From: Anaerolineae bacterium
GTDB taxonomy: Bacteria; Chloroflexota; Anaerolineae; B4-G1
Reading direction: 5' to 3'
NCBI GenBank assembly: GCA_016783285.1
Contig: JADHWW010000012.1
Coordinates: forward strand, 1-32,561
Length of the DNA stretch: 32,561 bases
The position numbers were made by a program, and so were the translations under genes. Positions 24,142 to 30,678 of this stretch are shown piece by piece. Position 1 is the first letter of the stretch; every line of letters starts with the position of its first letter. The notes under the pieces are model-generated. The model searched no databases, was not told the origin of the DNA, and saw only the letters and a list, made by a program, of their open reading frames with translations.

Positions 24142-25149
24142 CTATTTGTTGGCGAAACCTTCCAGCGCATCCGGCGTGATGGGGGGCGTCGCGCCGTGCT
24201 GCGTGGCGACGTAGGCCCCCACCAGGTTGGCAAAGTCGGCCACCTCGGCCAGCGGCCAGCCCGCCAGGTACTTGATGACCAGCGCCGCCGTGAAGGCATC
24301 CCCGGAGCCGACTGTGTCCACCACCCGGCACGGATAACCGGGCGCGGCGACCCGCTCCTCAAACGTGCGCAAGATGCACCCGCGCGCGCCCAGCGTCACG
24401 CAGACCAACTCTATCTCGTAGGCCTCCAGCAGGTGGAGCAGAAAATTGTCCTCGTCCAGGCTTCGCCGTGAGACTTCGGCGAGGCTTCGGCGTGAGCGCT
24501 CAGCCGAACGCTCAGTCGAGCCGCGCTCAGCCGAACGGCCGTCCCGACCCAGCATCCCCTGCACCACGTGCAGTTCGTCGCCGTTCAACTTGAGCAAGTG
24601 GCATCGCGCCAGCGAGTCGCGCACGACCTCGGCTGAGTAGTGAGGCGGACGCAGGTTGAGGTCGCAGACGAGGAGCGCACGCGAGGCGGCCTCCAGCAGC
24701 GTGGCGATGGACTGGAGCGCCACCGGATGCCGCTGCGCCAACGTACCAAAGCAGACCACGTCGGCGGCGCGGACGCGCTTGATTGCCGCCGACTCGGCGG
24801 CGAGATAGTCATAGGCCGCGCCGGTGCAGATGTCGAACTCGGGCTGGCCGTGGGCGTCGAGCGTGACGCGCACCTGCCCCGTCGGATGCTCGCAGTCACG
24901 TTGGATCAGGCTGGTGTCCACACCCAGGTCTCGCGCCTGGGCCAGAATCTCGTCGCCCAATTCGTCCCGGCCCACGCGGCTGATGATGGCGCTGCGGGCT
25001 CCCAGGTGGCGGCAGTGGACGGCAAAGTTGAAGGGCGCGCCGCCCAGGTGCTTCTCCGCTCCGATGACGTCCCAGAGAACCTCGCCGATGGCGACGACGT
25101 CAGTGGGGGTGAGGTGAGCCGGAGAGGGAGTTGTTTGCTCCAGGAACAT
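24142..25149 (-). CDS. PfkB-family carbohydrate kinase (fructokinase-like), with repeat insertion
   Basis: 335 residues. ATP-dependent phosphorylation of a sugar or nucleoside. N-terminal signature GGAPFNFAVHCRHLG (about 37-51) binds the sugar; the C-terminal signature DTVGSGDAFTAALV carries the catalytic base Asp in GSGD. GEVLWDVIG at the start matches fructokinases. An arginine/serine/glutamate-rich segment (about residues 204-231, AERGSTERSAERSRRSLAEV-like) is inserted between GMLGRDG and DEDNFLLHLLEAY. It is encoded by a GCTCAGCCGAACG-type repeat and keeps the frame. ATG 25149 (AAGGCGGATTG upstream) is preferred to TTG 25152. Co-transcribed with the DUF2085 gene. Confidence 0.92.
   Translation of the reverse strand: MFLEQTTPSPAHLTPTDVVAIGEVLWDVIGAEKHLGGAPFNFAVHCRHLGARSAIISRVGRDELGDEILAQARDLGVDTSLIQRDCEHPTGQVRVTLDAHGQPEFDICTGAAYDYLAAESAAIKRVRAADVVCFGTLAQRHPVALQSIATLLEAASRALLVCDLNLRPPHYSAEVVRDSLARCHLLKLNGDELHVVQGMLGRDGRSAERGSTERSAERSRRSLAEVSRRSLDEDNFLLHLLEAYEIELVCVTLGARGCILRTFEERVAAPGYPCRVVDTVGSGDAFTAALVIKYLAGWPLAEVADFANLVGAYVATQHGATPPITPDALEGFANK
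24458..24540. repeat. in-frame repeat insertion inside the PfkB kinase gene
   Basis: Tandem/inverted copies of CTTCGGCGTGAG and GCGCTCAGCCGAACG units, about 83 bp, with near copies at 24505-24535. The unit is in frame and free of stops in the kinase frame. Related fragments occur at 26460-26515 (GAGCCTTCGGGCCGAGCCTC). Confidence 0.65.
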
Positions 25150-25167
25150 CAATCCGCCTTGCCTCGC

Positions 25168-25863
25168 CTAATGCACTGGGTGGCGTGGGGTTCCAAACTG
25201 GCTCTCCAGAATGGCCCATAAGTCGGTCCACAGGTCCCGGTCTGCGAAACTGGCCTGGATCTCGTTCATCGTCCGGCCAAAGGTGCGCTGGTCAGTCTCT
25301 CCCAGGATGGTGAGTATGGCGTTGGCGACGCCGAAGCGAATCTCGCGGTTGGCGCGGTGGCGGCGATGCACCTGGCGCAGGTGAGGGATGTCCTCCATCT
25401 GTCCCATCATGATCATACTCGCCACTGCATTGGAGACGATTTCCTCATCGCCGGCGTCCAGCCCTTCGCGCAGGTAGGGCCGGGCGCGGTCGTCCCCCAG
25501 GCCGGCCAGGCTCAGCGCGGCGGTGGAGACCCGCTCTGGGTCGTCCAGGTTGGCCTGGAGGAATTGCCACACTGGCTCCTGCGCTCGCTCGTCGCCGGTG
25601 CCTCCCAGGAGGGAGACGACCTCGTCGGTGGCGAACGGGTCCAGCGTCGGGTCGGCCAGTGCTTCCAGCAGTTCGGACGTGATGAGTTCGCCCATGCGGA
25701 TCAGCCGGTCGAAGGCCCGGTCGTGGTCAGCCTGTGTGGGGCCGCCCATTTGGCGGATCAACTGGCGTGTCCGCGCACCGTACTTGCGGTAGGCGCGCTC
25801 GGCCTGGGGGCGCATCTTGCGGCGTCGTTCAGCCGCCGCTTCCATCACTTTGTGGTTGGGCAT
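25168..25863 (-). CDS. HEAT-repeat-like helical protein
   Basis: 231 residues, helical throughout. After a basic N-terminus (AAAERRRKMRPQAERAYRKY) there are several 30-40-residue helix pairs with HEAT/PBS-lyase character: ITSELLEALADPTLDPFATD, RVSTAALSLAGLGDDRARPY, EEIVSNAVASMIMMGQMEDI, IRFGVANAILTILGETD. These usually form protein-binding scaffolds; the partner is unknown. ATG 25863 has AGGAGG seven bases upstream. It follows YjbQ on the same strand, separated by the palindrome array. Confidence 0.8.
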   Translation of the reverse strand: MPNHKVMEAAAERRRKMRPQAERAYRKYGARTRQLIRQMGGPTQADHDRAFDRLIRMGELITSELLEALADPTLDPFATDEVVSLLGGTGDERAQEPVWQFLQANLDDPERVSTAALSLAGLGDDRARPYLREGLDAGDEEIVSNAVASMIMMGQMEDIPHLRQVHRRHRANREIRFGVANAILTILGETDQRTFGRTMNEIQASFADRDLWTDLWAILESQFGTPRHPVH

Positions 25864-25874
25864 CTCTTGCCTCC

Positions 25875-25986
25875 TGTGGGACAAGTTGGCAACTTGTCTT
25901 ACTGTGGGACAAATTGGCAATTTGTCTTACTGTGGGACAAGTTGGCAACTTGTCTTACTGTGGGACAAGTTGGCAACTTGTCTTAC
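25875..25986. repeat. 4 x 28-bp tandem array of palindromes
   Basis: Four contiguous 28-bp units starting TGTGGGACAAGTTGGCAACT, at 25875, 25903, 25931 and 25959. Each contains a 9+1+9 palindrome GACAAGTTG-G-CAACTTGTC. The second unit differs at two symmetrical positions (GACAAATTG-G-CAATTTGTC), so the palindrome is kept by paired changes. There are no spacers, hence it is not CRISPR. The last unit contains the stop codon of the YjbQ gene. Confidence 0.9.
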
Positions 25987-26402
25987 TGTTCTCCCATCAC
26001 CTGCACGACCAGCCGGCGTGACCTGGGGCGGGTGTCGAAATCGAGGAACACGATCTGCTGCCACGTGCCCAACGTGAGGCGGCCCTCGACGAAGGGCACC
26101 GTCAGCGAGGGGCCGATCAGGGCAGCGCGGACGTGGGAGTGACCGTTGTCGTCCCCCCAGCGCAGGTGGTGGCGGTAGTCCCGGTCGGGCGGCACGATCT
26201 CGTCGAGCACCTGCTGGAGGTCGGCCAGCGCCCCGCTCTCGTACTCGATGGTGGTCAGGCCGCCGGTCGAGCCGGGGCAGAAGAGGGTGACGATGCCCGC
26301 CCGCAGCCCCGAATCCCTCACCGCATTTGCGATCTGCGGCGTGATGTCCTGAATGTCGCAGTGGCCGCGGGTGCGTACGTCTAGTTCCTGGGTGATGACC
26401 AT
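25983..26402 (-). CDS. YjbQ/UPF0047 family protein (secondary thiamine-phosphate synthase-like)
   Basis: 139 residues, usual family length. Characteristic stretches: FCPGSTGGLTTIEYE, then WGDDNGHSHVRAALIGPS, LTVPFVEGRLTLGTWQ and QIVFLDFDTRPRSR. The conserved His/Glu/Asp residues in NGHSH and EYE build the metal-associated pocket. Members have weak thiamine-phosphate synthase activity in vitro, but the physiological role is unsettled. GGAGGAGG lies six bases before ATG 26402. The TAA stop sits inside the adjacent 28-bp repeat array. Confidence 0.93.
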   Translation of the reverse strand: MVITQELDVRTRGHCDIQDITPQIANAVRDSGLRAGIVTLFCPGSTGGLTTIEYESGALADLQQVLDEIVPPDRDYRHHLRWGDDNGHSHVRAALIGPSLTVPFVEGRLTLGTWQQIVFLDFDTRPRSRRLVVQVMGEQ

Positions 26403-26611
26403 TCGCTTGCCTCCTCCAACAACTCTATATCTGACCAGTGGTATGGATGCGCCAACGGCTCGATTGAGCCTTCGGGCCGAGCCTCAGGCCGAGGGCTCGC
26501 CGAAATCTTGTTGGCGTTTTTGCCGGCCGGAACCTGTTTCCGCAAGACCGAAACAAGTTTCGGCATCCATAAAAGGGCTCCGTAACTCACCACGTTCCAC
26601 CTCCCATCTGT

Positions 26612-26767
26612 GGGGTGATTTAAGATTTGTTGATTTGAGATTGACGGATTTACTATCGTCAGCGCAAAAGCACAAACAGTCAACTGGTCAGTGCTTTTTC
26701 CCTCTCCTCACGATGTTTCGCGCAGTTTTCAAATCTCCAAATCTTAAATCCGTAAATCTTAAATTCC
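26612..26767. mobile_element. 156-bp AT-rich foldback flanked by a 9-bp direct repeat
   Basis: Left arm begins GGGGTGATTTAAGATTTG and continues with GATTTGAGATTGACGGATTT (26612-26652). The right arm (26729-26767) is the inverse type, with AAATCTTAAATCCGTAAATC and AAATCTTAAATTCC. Both outer flanks carry CCCATCTGT in direct orientation (26603-26611 and 26768-26776), as a target duplication would. No ORF inside. The arms are imperfect short-period repeats like those at 5.6 and 17.4 kb. Confidence 0.5.
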
Positions 26768-27107
26768 CCCATCTGTATTATAACTCAGGCTCTCCAAACG
26801 GCAAAACTGGCGCACCCGTGTCAAGTCAAATGATAATGTTACCGAATCCACCCTCAACGGCCCGCCCTGAGCCTGCCGCTTGTACTGAGCCCAGTCGAAG
26901 TGAAGGGTCCCCCGCTTCGTCCGGGAGACCACCCTCGCTGCCGCACGCCCTGCCTCCGCCGGCACCTGACCCAGGGGGCAGCATGGCCTGACGTGCTCGC
27001 CCCCGACCCCTGAATTGCATAGAACCTTCGTTCTAGCTGTCACCTTGGAGCCGACGGCCTAGTACACGTGGGCGCAAATCCTTCCCCAGTTGGGCGTTGA
27101 ACGAGAG

Positions 27108-27262
27108 CCCTTCGACAGGCTCAGGACAAGCGCCGGTTGAGTAGGAGCGAAGCGACGTATCGAAACCAAGCGGCTTGCCAAAAGCGCCTTTATGGGTAGA
27201 AAACGCTTGGTTTCGATACACTTCTCCGCTGGCGCTACGAAGTTACTCAACCGGCGCTTGCT
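27108..27262. repeat. REP-like foldback with long inverted arms
   Basis: Two perfect paired segments: CAAGCGCCGGTTGAGTA (27127-27143) with its inverse at 27244-27260, and GTATCGAAACCAAGCG (27157-27172) with its inverse at 27204-27219. The part between the two pairs differs on each side, and the central loop is about 31 bases. CCTTCGACAGGCTCAGGAC adjoins on the left. Sequences of the GGTTGAGTAG...TATCGAAACC kind occur as dispersed repeats in many bacteria. Confidence 0.85.
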
Positions 27263-27433
27263 CCATAACTGCCAAGGGATTTCCGCCGTGATGTACTAGT
27301 CCCCCGTGCGTCTGGTGGCTGAATCGATGCCCTTGAACGCCCCAAGGTCCCCGTTTGCTTCCCTCGACGCCCCCGTTGCAACACTCGACGTGGCTCGGCC
27401 TCGACTTATTGCGTTCTCCGCTGTGCGGCCGAT

Positions 27434-27461
27434 TGACAGCAAAGCGACCATCGTGTATACT
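27434..27461 (+). promoter_or_regulatory. promoter of the SPFH gene
   Basis: TTGACA (27434-27439), 16-bp spacer, TATACT (27456-27461), about 60 bases before ATG 27522. Confidence 0.75.
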
Positions 27462-27521
27462 ACAAGTCGTTCTTGCCCCACCTGCGATTGGTAATACTAT
27501 TGACCGTATAAGGAGGAAAAA

Positions 27522-28514
27522 ATGTCTACTCAAGCCAAGTACCGTCTGACAACCACCACGAGCAGCCGCACCCTCAACAACGTCCAGCGTGTCCTGCGTG
27601 CCCTGATCTGGTTTGGCCTATTCGTCGTGCTGGGCATCATCACGCTCGGTGTGGCGTTCCTTGCAAACATGGTGGCAAATTTCCTGGGCTACGCGGCGTT
27701 CCTCGTGGGTGGCCTTTTCACCCTCATCATCCCAGGCATGGTCAGCACCTGCCTCTACGTCATCCCCGAGTTTGAGCGCGTCGTCGTGTTCAAGATGGGC
27801 AAGTTCGTCGGCGTCAAGGGGCCGGGGAATTTCTGGGTCATTCCCTACCCGCCTTTTTACCAGTCGGTAGCGGCCAAGTTGGACATCCGCGTGCAAACCC
27901 GCGTCATCACCGCTGCCGAAACCCTCACCGCCGACAATGTCCCCGTGGGATGCGAAGCGGTCATCTTTTGGCGCGTAGAAGACCCGCAACGCGCGGCGTT
28001 GGACGTGGCAAATTATACCGAGGCCGTCTTCCAGGCCGCCAACAGCGCCCTCAAGGACACAGTCGGCATAATGGAACTGACCGACCTGCTGGGTGAGCGC
28101 GACAAGGTTTCCGAGAGGCTCGAGCAGATAATTGACGAGGCCGCCGCGTCTTTTGGAGTGGACGTCTCCTCGGTCGAGATCACCGACATCCACGTGCCTG
28201 CGGATCTGATCCAGGAATTGAGCGTACTGGCCCAATCGCGCCGGGCGGCGCAGGCCAAGATCGCCGAGGCCGAAGCGGAACAGTTCATCGCGCAAAAGTT
28301 GCAGGAGGCAGCCGAGGTGATGGGGCCCAGGGCGATGGAGATGTACCGGCTCAACGTCCTGGAACGCATCGGGCGCGAGGAGGGTAGCCAGATTGTGATC
28401 TATGGGCTGGGTGGCAAGGATGTCCTGATGGAAACCACCCTCGCCGCTACTGCCGCCGGTTCGCAATCGCGCCGGCCCGTCCCCAGGACGGTCACAAAGT
28501 CGGCCCTCGAATAA
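27522..28514 (+). CDS. SPFH/band 7 (stomatin/slipin-like) membrane protein
   Basis: 330 residues. Two hydrophobic segments (about 24-50 and 55-80) anchor the protein, followed by the SPFH domain: IPEFERVVVFKMGKFVGVKG, then PGNFWVIPYPPFY, RVQTRVITAAETLTADNVPV and EAVIFWRVEDP. It continues with IMELTDLLGERDKVSERLEQ. A coiled-coil, alanine/glutamate-rich tail (QSRRAAQAKIAEAEAEQFIA) supports oligomerisation. Slipins organise membrane microdomains and often pair with an NfeD protease partner; no NfeD is seen nearby. RBS AAGGAGG lies before the ATG and a good promoter upstream. The Nudix gene follows after 9 bp. Confidence 0.93.
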   Translation: MSTQAKYRLTTTTSSRTLNNVQRVLRALIWFGLFVVLGIITLGVAFLANMVANFLGYAAFLVGGLFTLIIPGMVSTCLYVIPEFERVVVFKMGKFVGVKGPGNFWVIPYPPFYQSVAAKLDIRVQTRVITAAETLTADNVPVGCEAVIFWRVEDPQRAALDVANYTEAVFQAANSALKDTVGIMELTDLLGERDKVSERLEQIIDEAAASFGVDVSSVEITDIHVPADLIQELSVLAQSRRAAQAKIAEAEAEQFIAQKLQEAAEVMGPRAMEMYRLNVLERIGREEGSQIVIYGLGGKDVLMETTLAATAAGSQSRRPVPRTVTKSALE

Positions 28515-28523
28515 CGCCCTGGA

Positions 28524-29195
28524 ATGAATCTCTTCGACGCCTTCCCCGCTCTCCGCCGCCATTCCCTGTTGAGCGGCAAGAGAGTCGCGCTGATTGGCGT
28601 CTCGACCATCGCGTGCGATGACACGGCCTGTTACTTTGAGGTCGGCAAGCCCAGGTATTGGCGGCGGTGCGAGGACGGCGCCACCATCGTCGGCGTAGGC
28701 GCCATCGGCGGGAGCGTCGAGCGGGGCGAAACCGTCCTGGCCTGCCTGCGGCGCGAGGTGGAGGAGGAACTCGGCGTGCAGGTGCGGCTCACACTGCCCC
28801 GGCAGACCTACCTGATCCACGAATGGCGGATCGCCGGCACGCTGGATCTCCCGCCGAGCAAAAAGCGCCTCACGCCTCTGATGGTGATCCTCCTCCCTCC
28901 ACGTCTGGGCGGCCCTGACATGCCCGATCACCTGGCCATCGTCGCTTTCCGTACCCGCCTCCGGGGCACGCCAGCGCCCCGCGACCTCTTTGGCCTACTA
29001 CGCGTCGAGAACCACGTCCTGGCCGAGTTCTTTGCCCGCGACGAGTGGCTGCTGGACGAAGCGCAGGCCTACCCTGGCTTGACTCTCGTTCTCAACGGCC
29101 AACTCCCATCCGACCCCATCCTGCGCCCCCTCCTGACAGCCCGCGCCTTCCAACTCCTCGTCCGTGCCGGCCACTGTAGTGATTCGTACTTGTGA
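28524..29195 (+). CDS. Nudix hydrolase
   Basis: 223 residues. A complete Nudix box GX5EX7REUXEEXGU is at residues 63-85 (GGSVERGE, then TVLACLRREVEEELGV); the REVEEE glutamates bind the divalent metal for hydrolysis of a nucleoside diphosphate-X substrate. About 50 residues before and 135 after the box are unusual additions, with no second domain recognised; substrate unknown. The ATG lies 9 bp after the SPFH stop without a clear ribosome site, so translation probably depends on coupling with the SPFH gene. Confidence 0.85.
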   Translation: MNLFDAFPALRRHSLLSGKRVALIGVSTIACDDTACYFEVGKPRYWRRCEDGATIVGVGAIGGSVERGETVLACLRREVEEELGVQVRLTLPRQTYLIHEWRIAGTLDLPPSKKRLTPLMVILLPPRLGGPDMPDHLAIVAFRTRLRGTPAPRDLFGLLRVENHVLAEFFARDEWLLDEAQAYPGLTLVLNGQLPSDPILRPLLTARAFQLLVRAGHCSDSYL

Positions 29196-29204
29196 GCCTG
29201 GTGC

Positions 29205-29231
29205 AACGGATAGGAACGAAGCATATCCGTT
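29205..29231. repeat. 8-bp inverted repeat downstream of the Nudix gene
   Basis: AACGGATA (29205-29212) and TATCCGTT (29224-29231) with an 11-base loop, ten bases after the stop. No T-run follows directly; it could be a weak terminator or transcript-stabilising hairpin. Between here and about 29385 nothing else is recognised. Confidence 0.45.
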
Positions 29232-29419
29232 TATCCGCTTTCCATCCGATGCCTCAACCCCCAGTAAACAAATACCTGTCTACATTCCGACGAGTGCCCG
29301 TAGGGCGAGCATTGGGCTAACGGCGAGTCCGCGCCCCCTGCCCGGCGCACAGACAGACCCCCACCGTCCAGCAACCCGCCCGGCTTTATGCTATCATCAA
29401 TCGCCGGTGTGAATCGGCC

Positions 29420-29530
29420 CCCAGACACGATCCAGCGCCAGGCCCGGACGCAGGGCGACCACGTGAGCGGTCTGGGAAAAAAAAGTCAAGGGGAGCACGG
29501 CGCCGTCGCCCTGAAATCCCCGTCCGGGCC
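29420..29530 (+). ncRNA. candidate structured 5' leader of the small membrane protein gene
   Basis: Perfect 10-bp helix GGCCCGGACG/CGTCCGGGCC (29441-29450 with 29521-29530), stacked on a perfect 8-bp helix CAGGGCGA/TCGCCCTG (29451-29458 with 29506-29513), with a 7-base bulge AAATCCC on the 3' side. CCCAGAC (29420-29426) can pair with GTCTGGG (29470-29476) in the 47-base loop, which would make a pseudoknot. The ribosome site AAAGGAGGGC begins at the base after the outer helix. It matches no riboswitch class I know. A weak -10 box TATGCT is at 29387-29392. Confidence 0.45.
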
Positions 29531-29544
29531 AAAGGAGGGCAGAG

Positions 29545-29769
29545 ATGGAAAACACAACGAGTGATATGGTGCGTCGTTTCGTTTACGTGATAGGTATCAT
29601 CATCGTACTGGCGTTATTGCTGACCGTAATCGTGCCGGCAGCCACTACTCTCACTGATGACATCAAACGAGCGGAGGACATCCCACTGATCTGTCTGGCG
29701 CTCGTCGGCGGCCCCGCACTGCTGGCAGGGGCTGTGTGGGCAGGGGAATTGCGGCGTATGCCGTCGTGA
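29545..29769 (+). CDS. 74-residue membrane protein with two helices
   Basis: MENTTSDMVRRFVYVIGIII starts a first hydrophobic helix (about 11-33), followed by a short acidic stretch TLTDDIKRAEDIP and a second helix (about 47-67, LICLALVGGPALLAGAVWAG). Family not recognised. AAAGGAGGGC lies four to eight bases before the ATG, a strong ribosome site placed directly behind the structured leader, so regulation at the level of translation is possible. Transcribed alone, convergent with the metal transporter gene seven bases downstream. Confidence 0.65.
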   Translation: MENTTSDMVRRFVYVIGIIIVLALLLTVIVPAATTLTDDIKRAEDIPLICLALVGGPALLAGAVWAGELRRMPS

Positions 29770-29776
29770 CAATGGC

Positions 29777-30676
29777 TTACACGTCCGCTGGCTCCACGTG
29801 TATGAAAGCCATGTCCACTGCCGGCAGTGCCTCGACCTGTGCCTGCACCTGGTCGGCGATGGCGTGGGCTTGATGAAGCGTCATCTCGCCGTTCACGTTA
29901 ACGTGAGTGTCCACCCGCAACTGCGGCCCGACGTAGTCGGCGATGACCTGGTGGACGCCGAGGACACCCGGCACAGACGACGCAGCGGCGACGATCTGGG
30001 TTGCGAGTTCCGGCGACGCGCCACGGCCGGTGAGGTAGCCCAGGTTCTCGTGCAAAATCTCCCAGGCTGCGCGAAAGATCCATAGCGAGACGATTATCCC
30101 TGCTGCCGGGTCGAACAGTGGGTGGATGAGGCGCGAGCCCAGCACACCGACCAACGCCGCCGCAGAGGTCAGGACGTCGGCCAGATTATCGCGGGCACTG
30201 GCGCGGATGGCGGGGCTGTGCGCCATCCGCCCGATGCGCCCGACCAGGAGGTACATCGCGACCTTGAGCAGCGCACTGCCCACCAGCACAGATACAGGCC
30301 AGCCAGGTTCAATCGCCGTCGCGCCAGAGAGGAAACGCAGCACACCCTCGCGCAGCGCCGTGAAACCCGCCGCGCCCATCATTATGGCGATGAGCAGACT
30401 CACCAGCGGTTCAAAGCGGCTGTGTCCTTGCGGATGACTCTCGTCGGCCGGCTGTTGTGCCAGGTGCAACCCGACCGCCATCAGCAGGCTGTACAACGTG
30501 TCCGAGAGCGAGTTGGCGGCATCCGAGAGCACCGCGCTACTGCCCGACAGATACGCCACCGCCCCCTTGGTCGTGGCCAGAAAAGCGTTGCCCGCGATGG
30601 CGATCAGAATCGCCTGCCGGTAGAGGCGTTGACGGTGGGGGTCAGGGAACTCGCGCCGCACACTTTGGAGAGACAT
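29777..30676 (-). CDS. cation diffusion facilitator (CDF) transporter
   Basis: 299 residues from ATG 30676. Six membrane helices and a C-terminal cytoplasmic metal-binding domain (about 215-299, VRVDTHVNV-like RVDTHVNVNGEMTLHQAHAI, FIHVEP). CDF motifs: SGSSAVLSDAANSLSD in helix 2 and HPQGHSRFEPLVSL at 81-94. The transport site reads Asn55xxxAsp59 in helix 2 and Asp163xxxAsp167 in helix 5 (ARDNLADVLTS). Zinc transporters have His in this place, so manganese or iron is more likely (inference). Overlaps in context with the HAD gene: the HAD stop is two bases before this ATG. A longer frame to 30862 is antisense-register artefact inside the HAD gene. Confidence 0.92.
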   Translation of the reverse strand: MSLQSVRREFPDPHRQRLYRQAILIAIAGNAFLATTKGAVAYLSGSSAVLSDAANSLSDTLYSLLMAVGLHLAQQPADESHPQGHSRFEPLVSLLIAIMMGAAGFTALREGVLRFLSGATAIEPGWPVSVLVGSALLKVAMYLLVGRIGRMAHSPAIRASARDNLADVLTSAAALVGVLGSRLIHPLFDPAAGIIVSLWIFRAAWEILHENLGYLTGRGASPELATQIVAAASSVPGVLGVHQVIADYVGPQLRVDTHVNVNGEMTLHQAHAIADQVQAQVEALPAVDMAFIHVEPADV

Positions 30677-30678
30677 AT

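Larger units (their letters stand above)
26403..27433. other. gene-poor region with several repeat families
   Basis: About 1 kb without a convincing gene on either strand. It contains a GGCTCGATTGAGCC-type palindrome cluster (26450-26520), a perfect 7+2+7 palindrome CCGAAACAAGTTTCGG (26548-26563), the AT-rich foldback at 26612-26767, a degenerate TACTGAGCCCAGTCGAAG repeat (26883-26900) and the large foldback at 27108-27262. Frames of 60-100 residues here have no ribosome site or recognisable domain. Confidence 0.7.

Noticed and set aside
24140..24331. N-terminal extension of the DUF2085 protein
   Set aside because: It lies inside the kinase gene in a different register and consists of Gly/Arg/His-rich shadow sequence; ATG 24139 directly follows the kinase stop.
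25875..25986. CRISPR array
   Set aside because: The 28-bp units are contiguous with no spacers, only four in number, and no cas genes are present.
26759..27043. 94-residue minus-strand ORF in the gene-poor region
   Set aside because: Composed partly of repeat sequence, without a ribosome site or recognisable domain.
29420..29530. known riboswitch (cobalamin, TPP, SAM, c-di-GMP, fluoride, ZTP, guanidine)
   Set aside because: None of the conserved core sequences of these classes could be found; only strong helices are visible.
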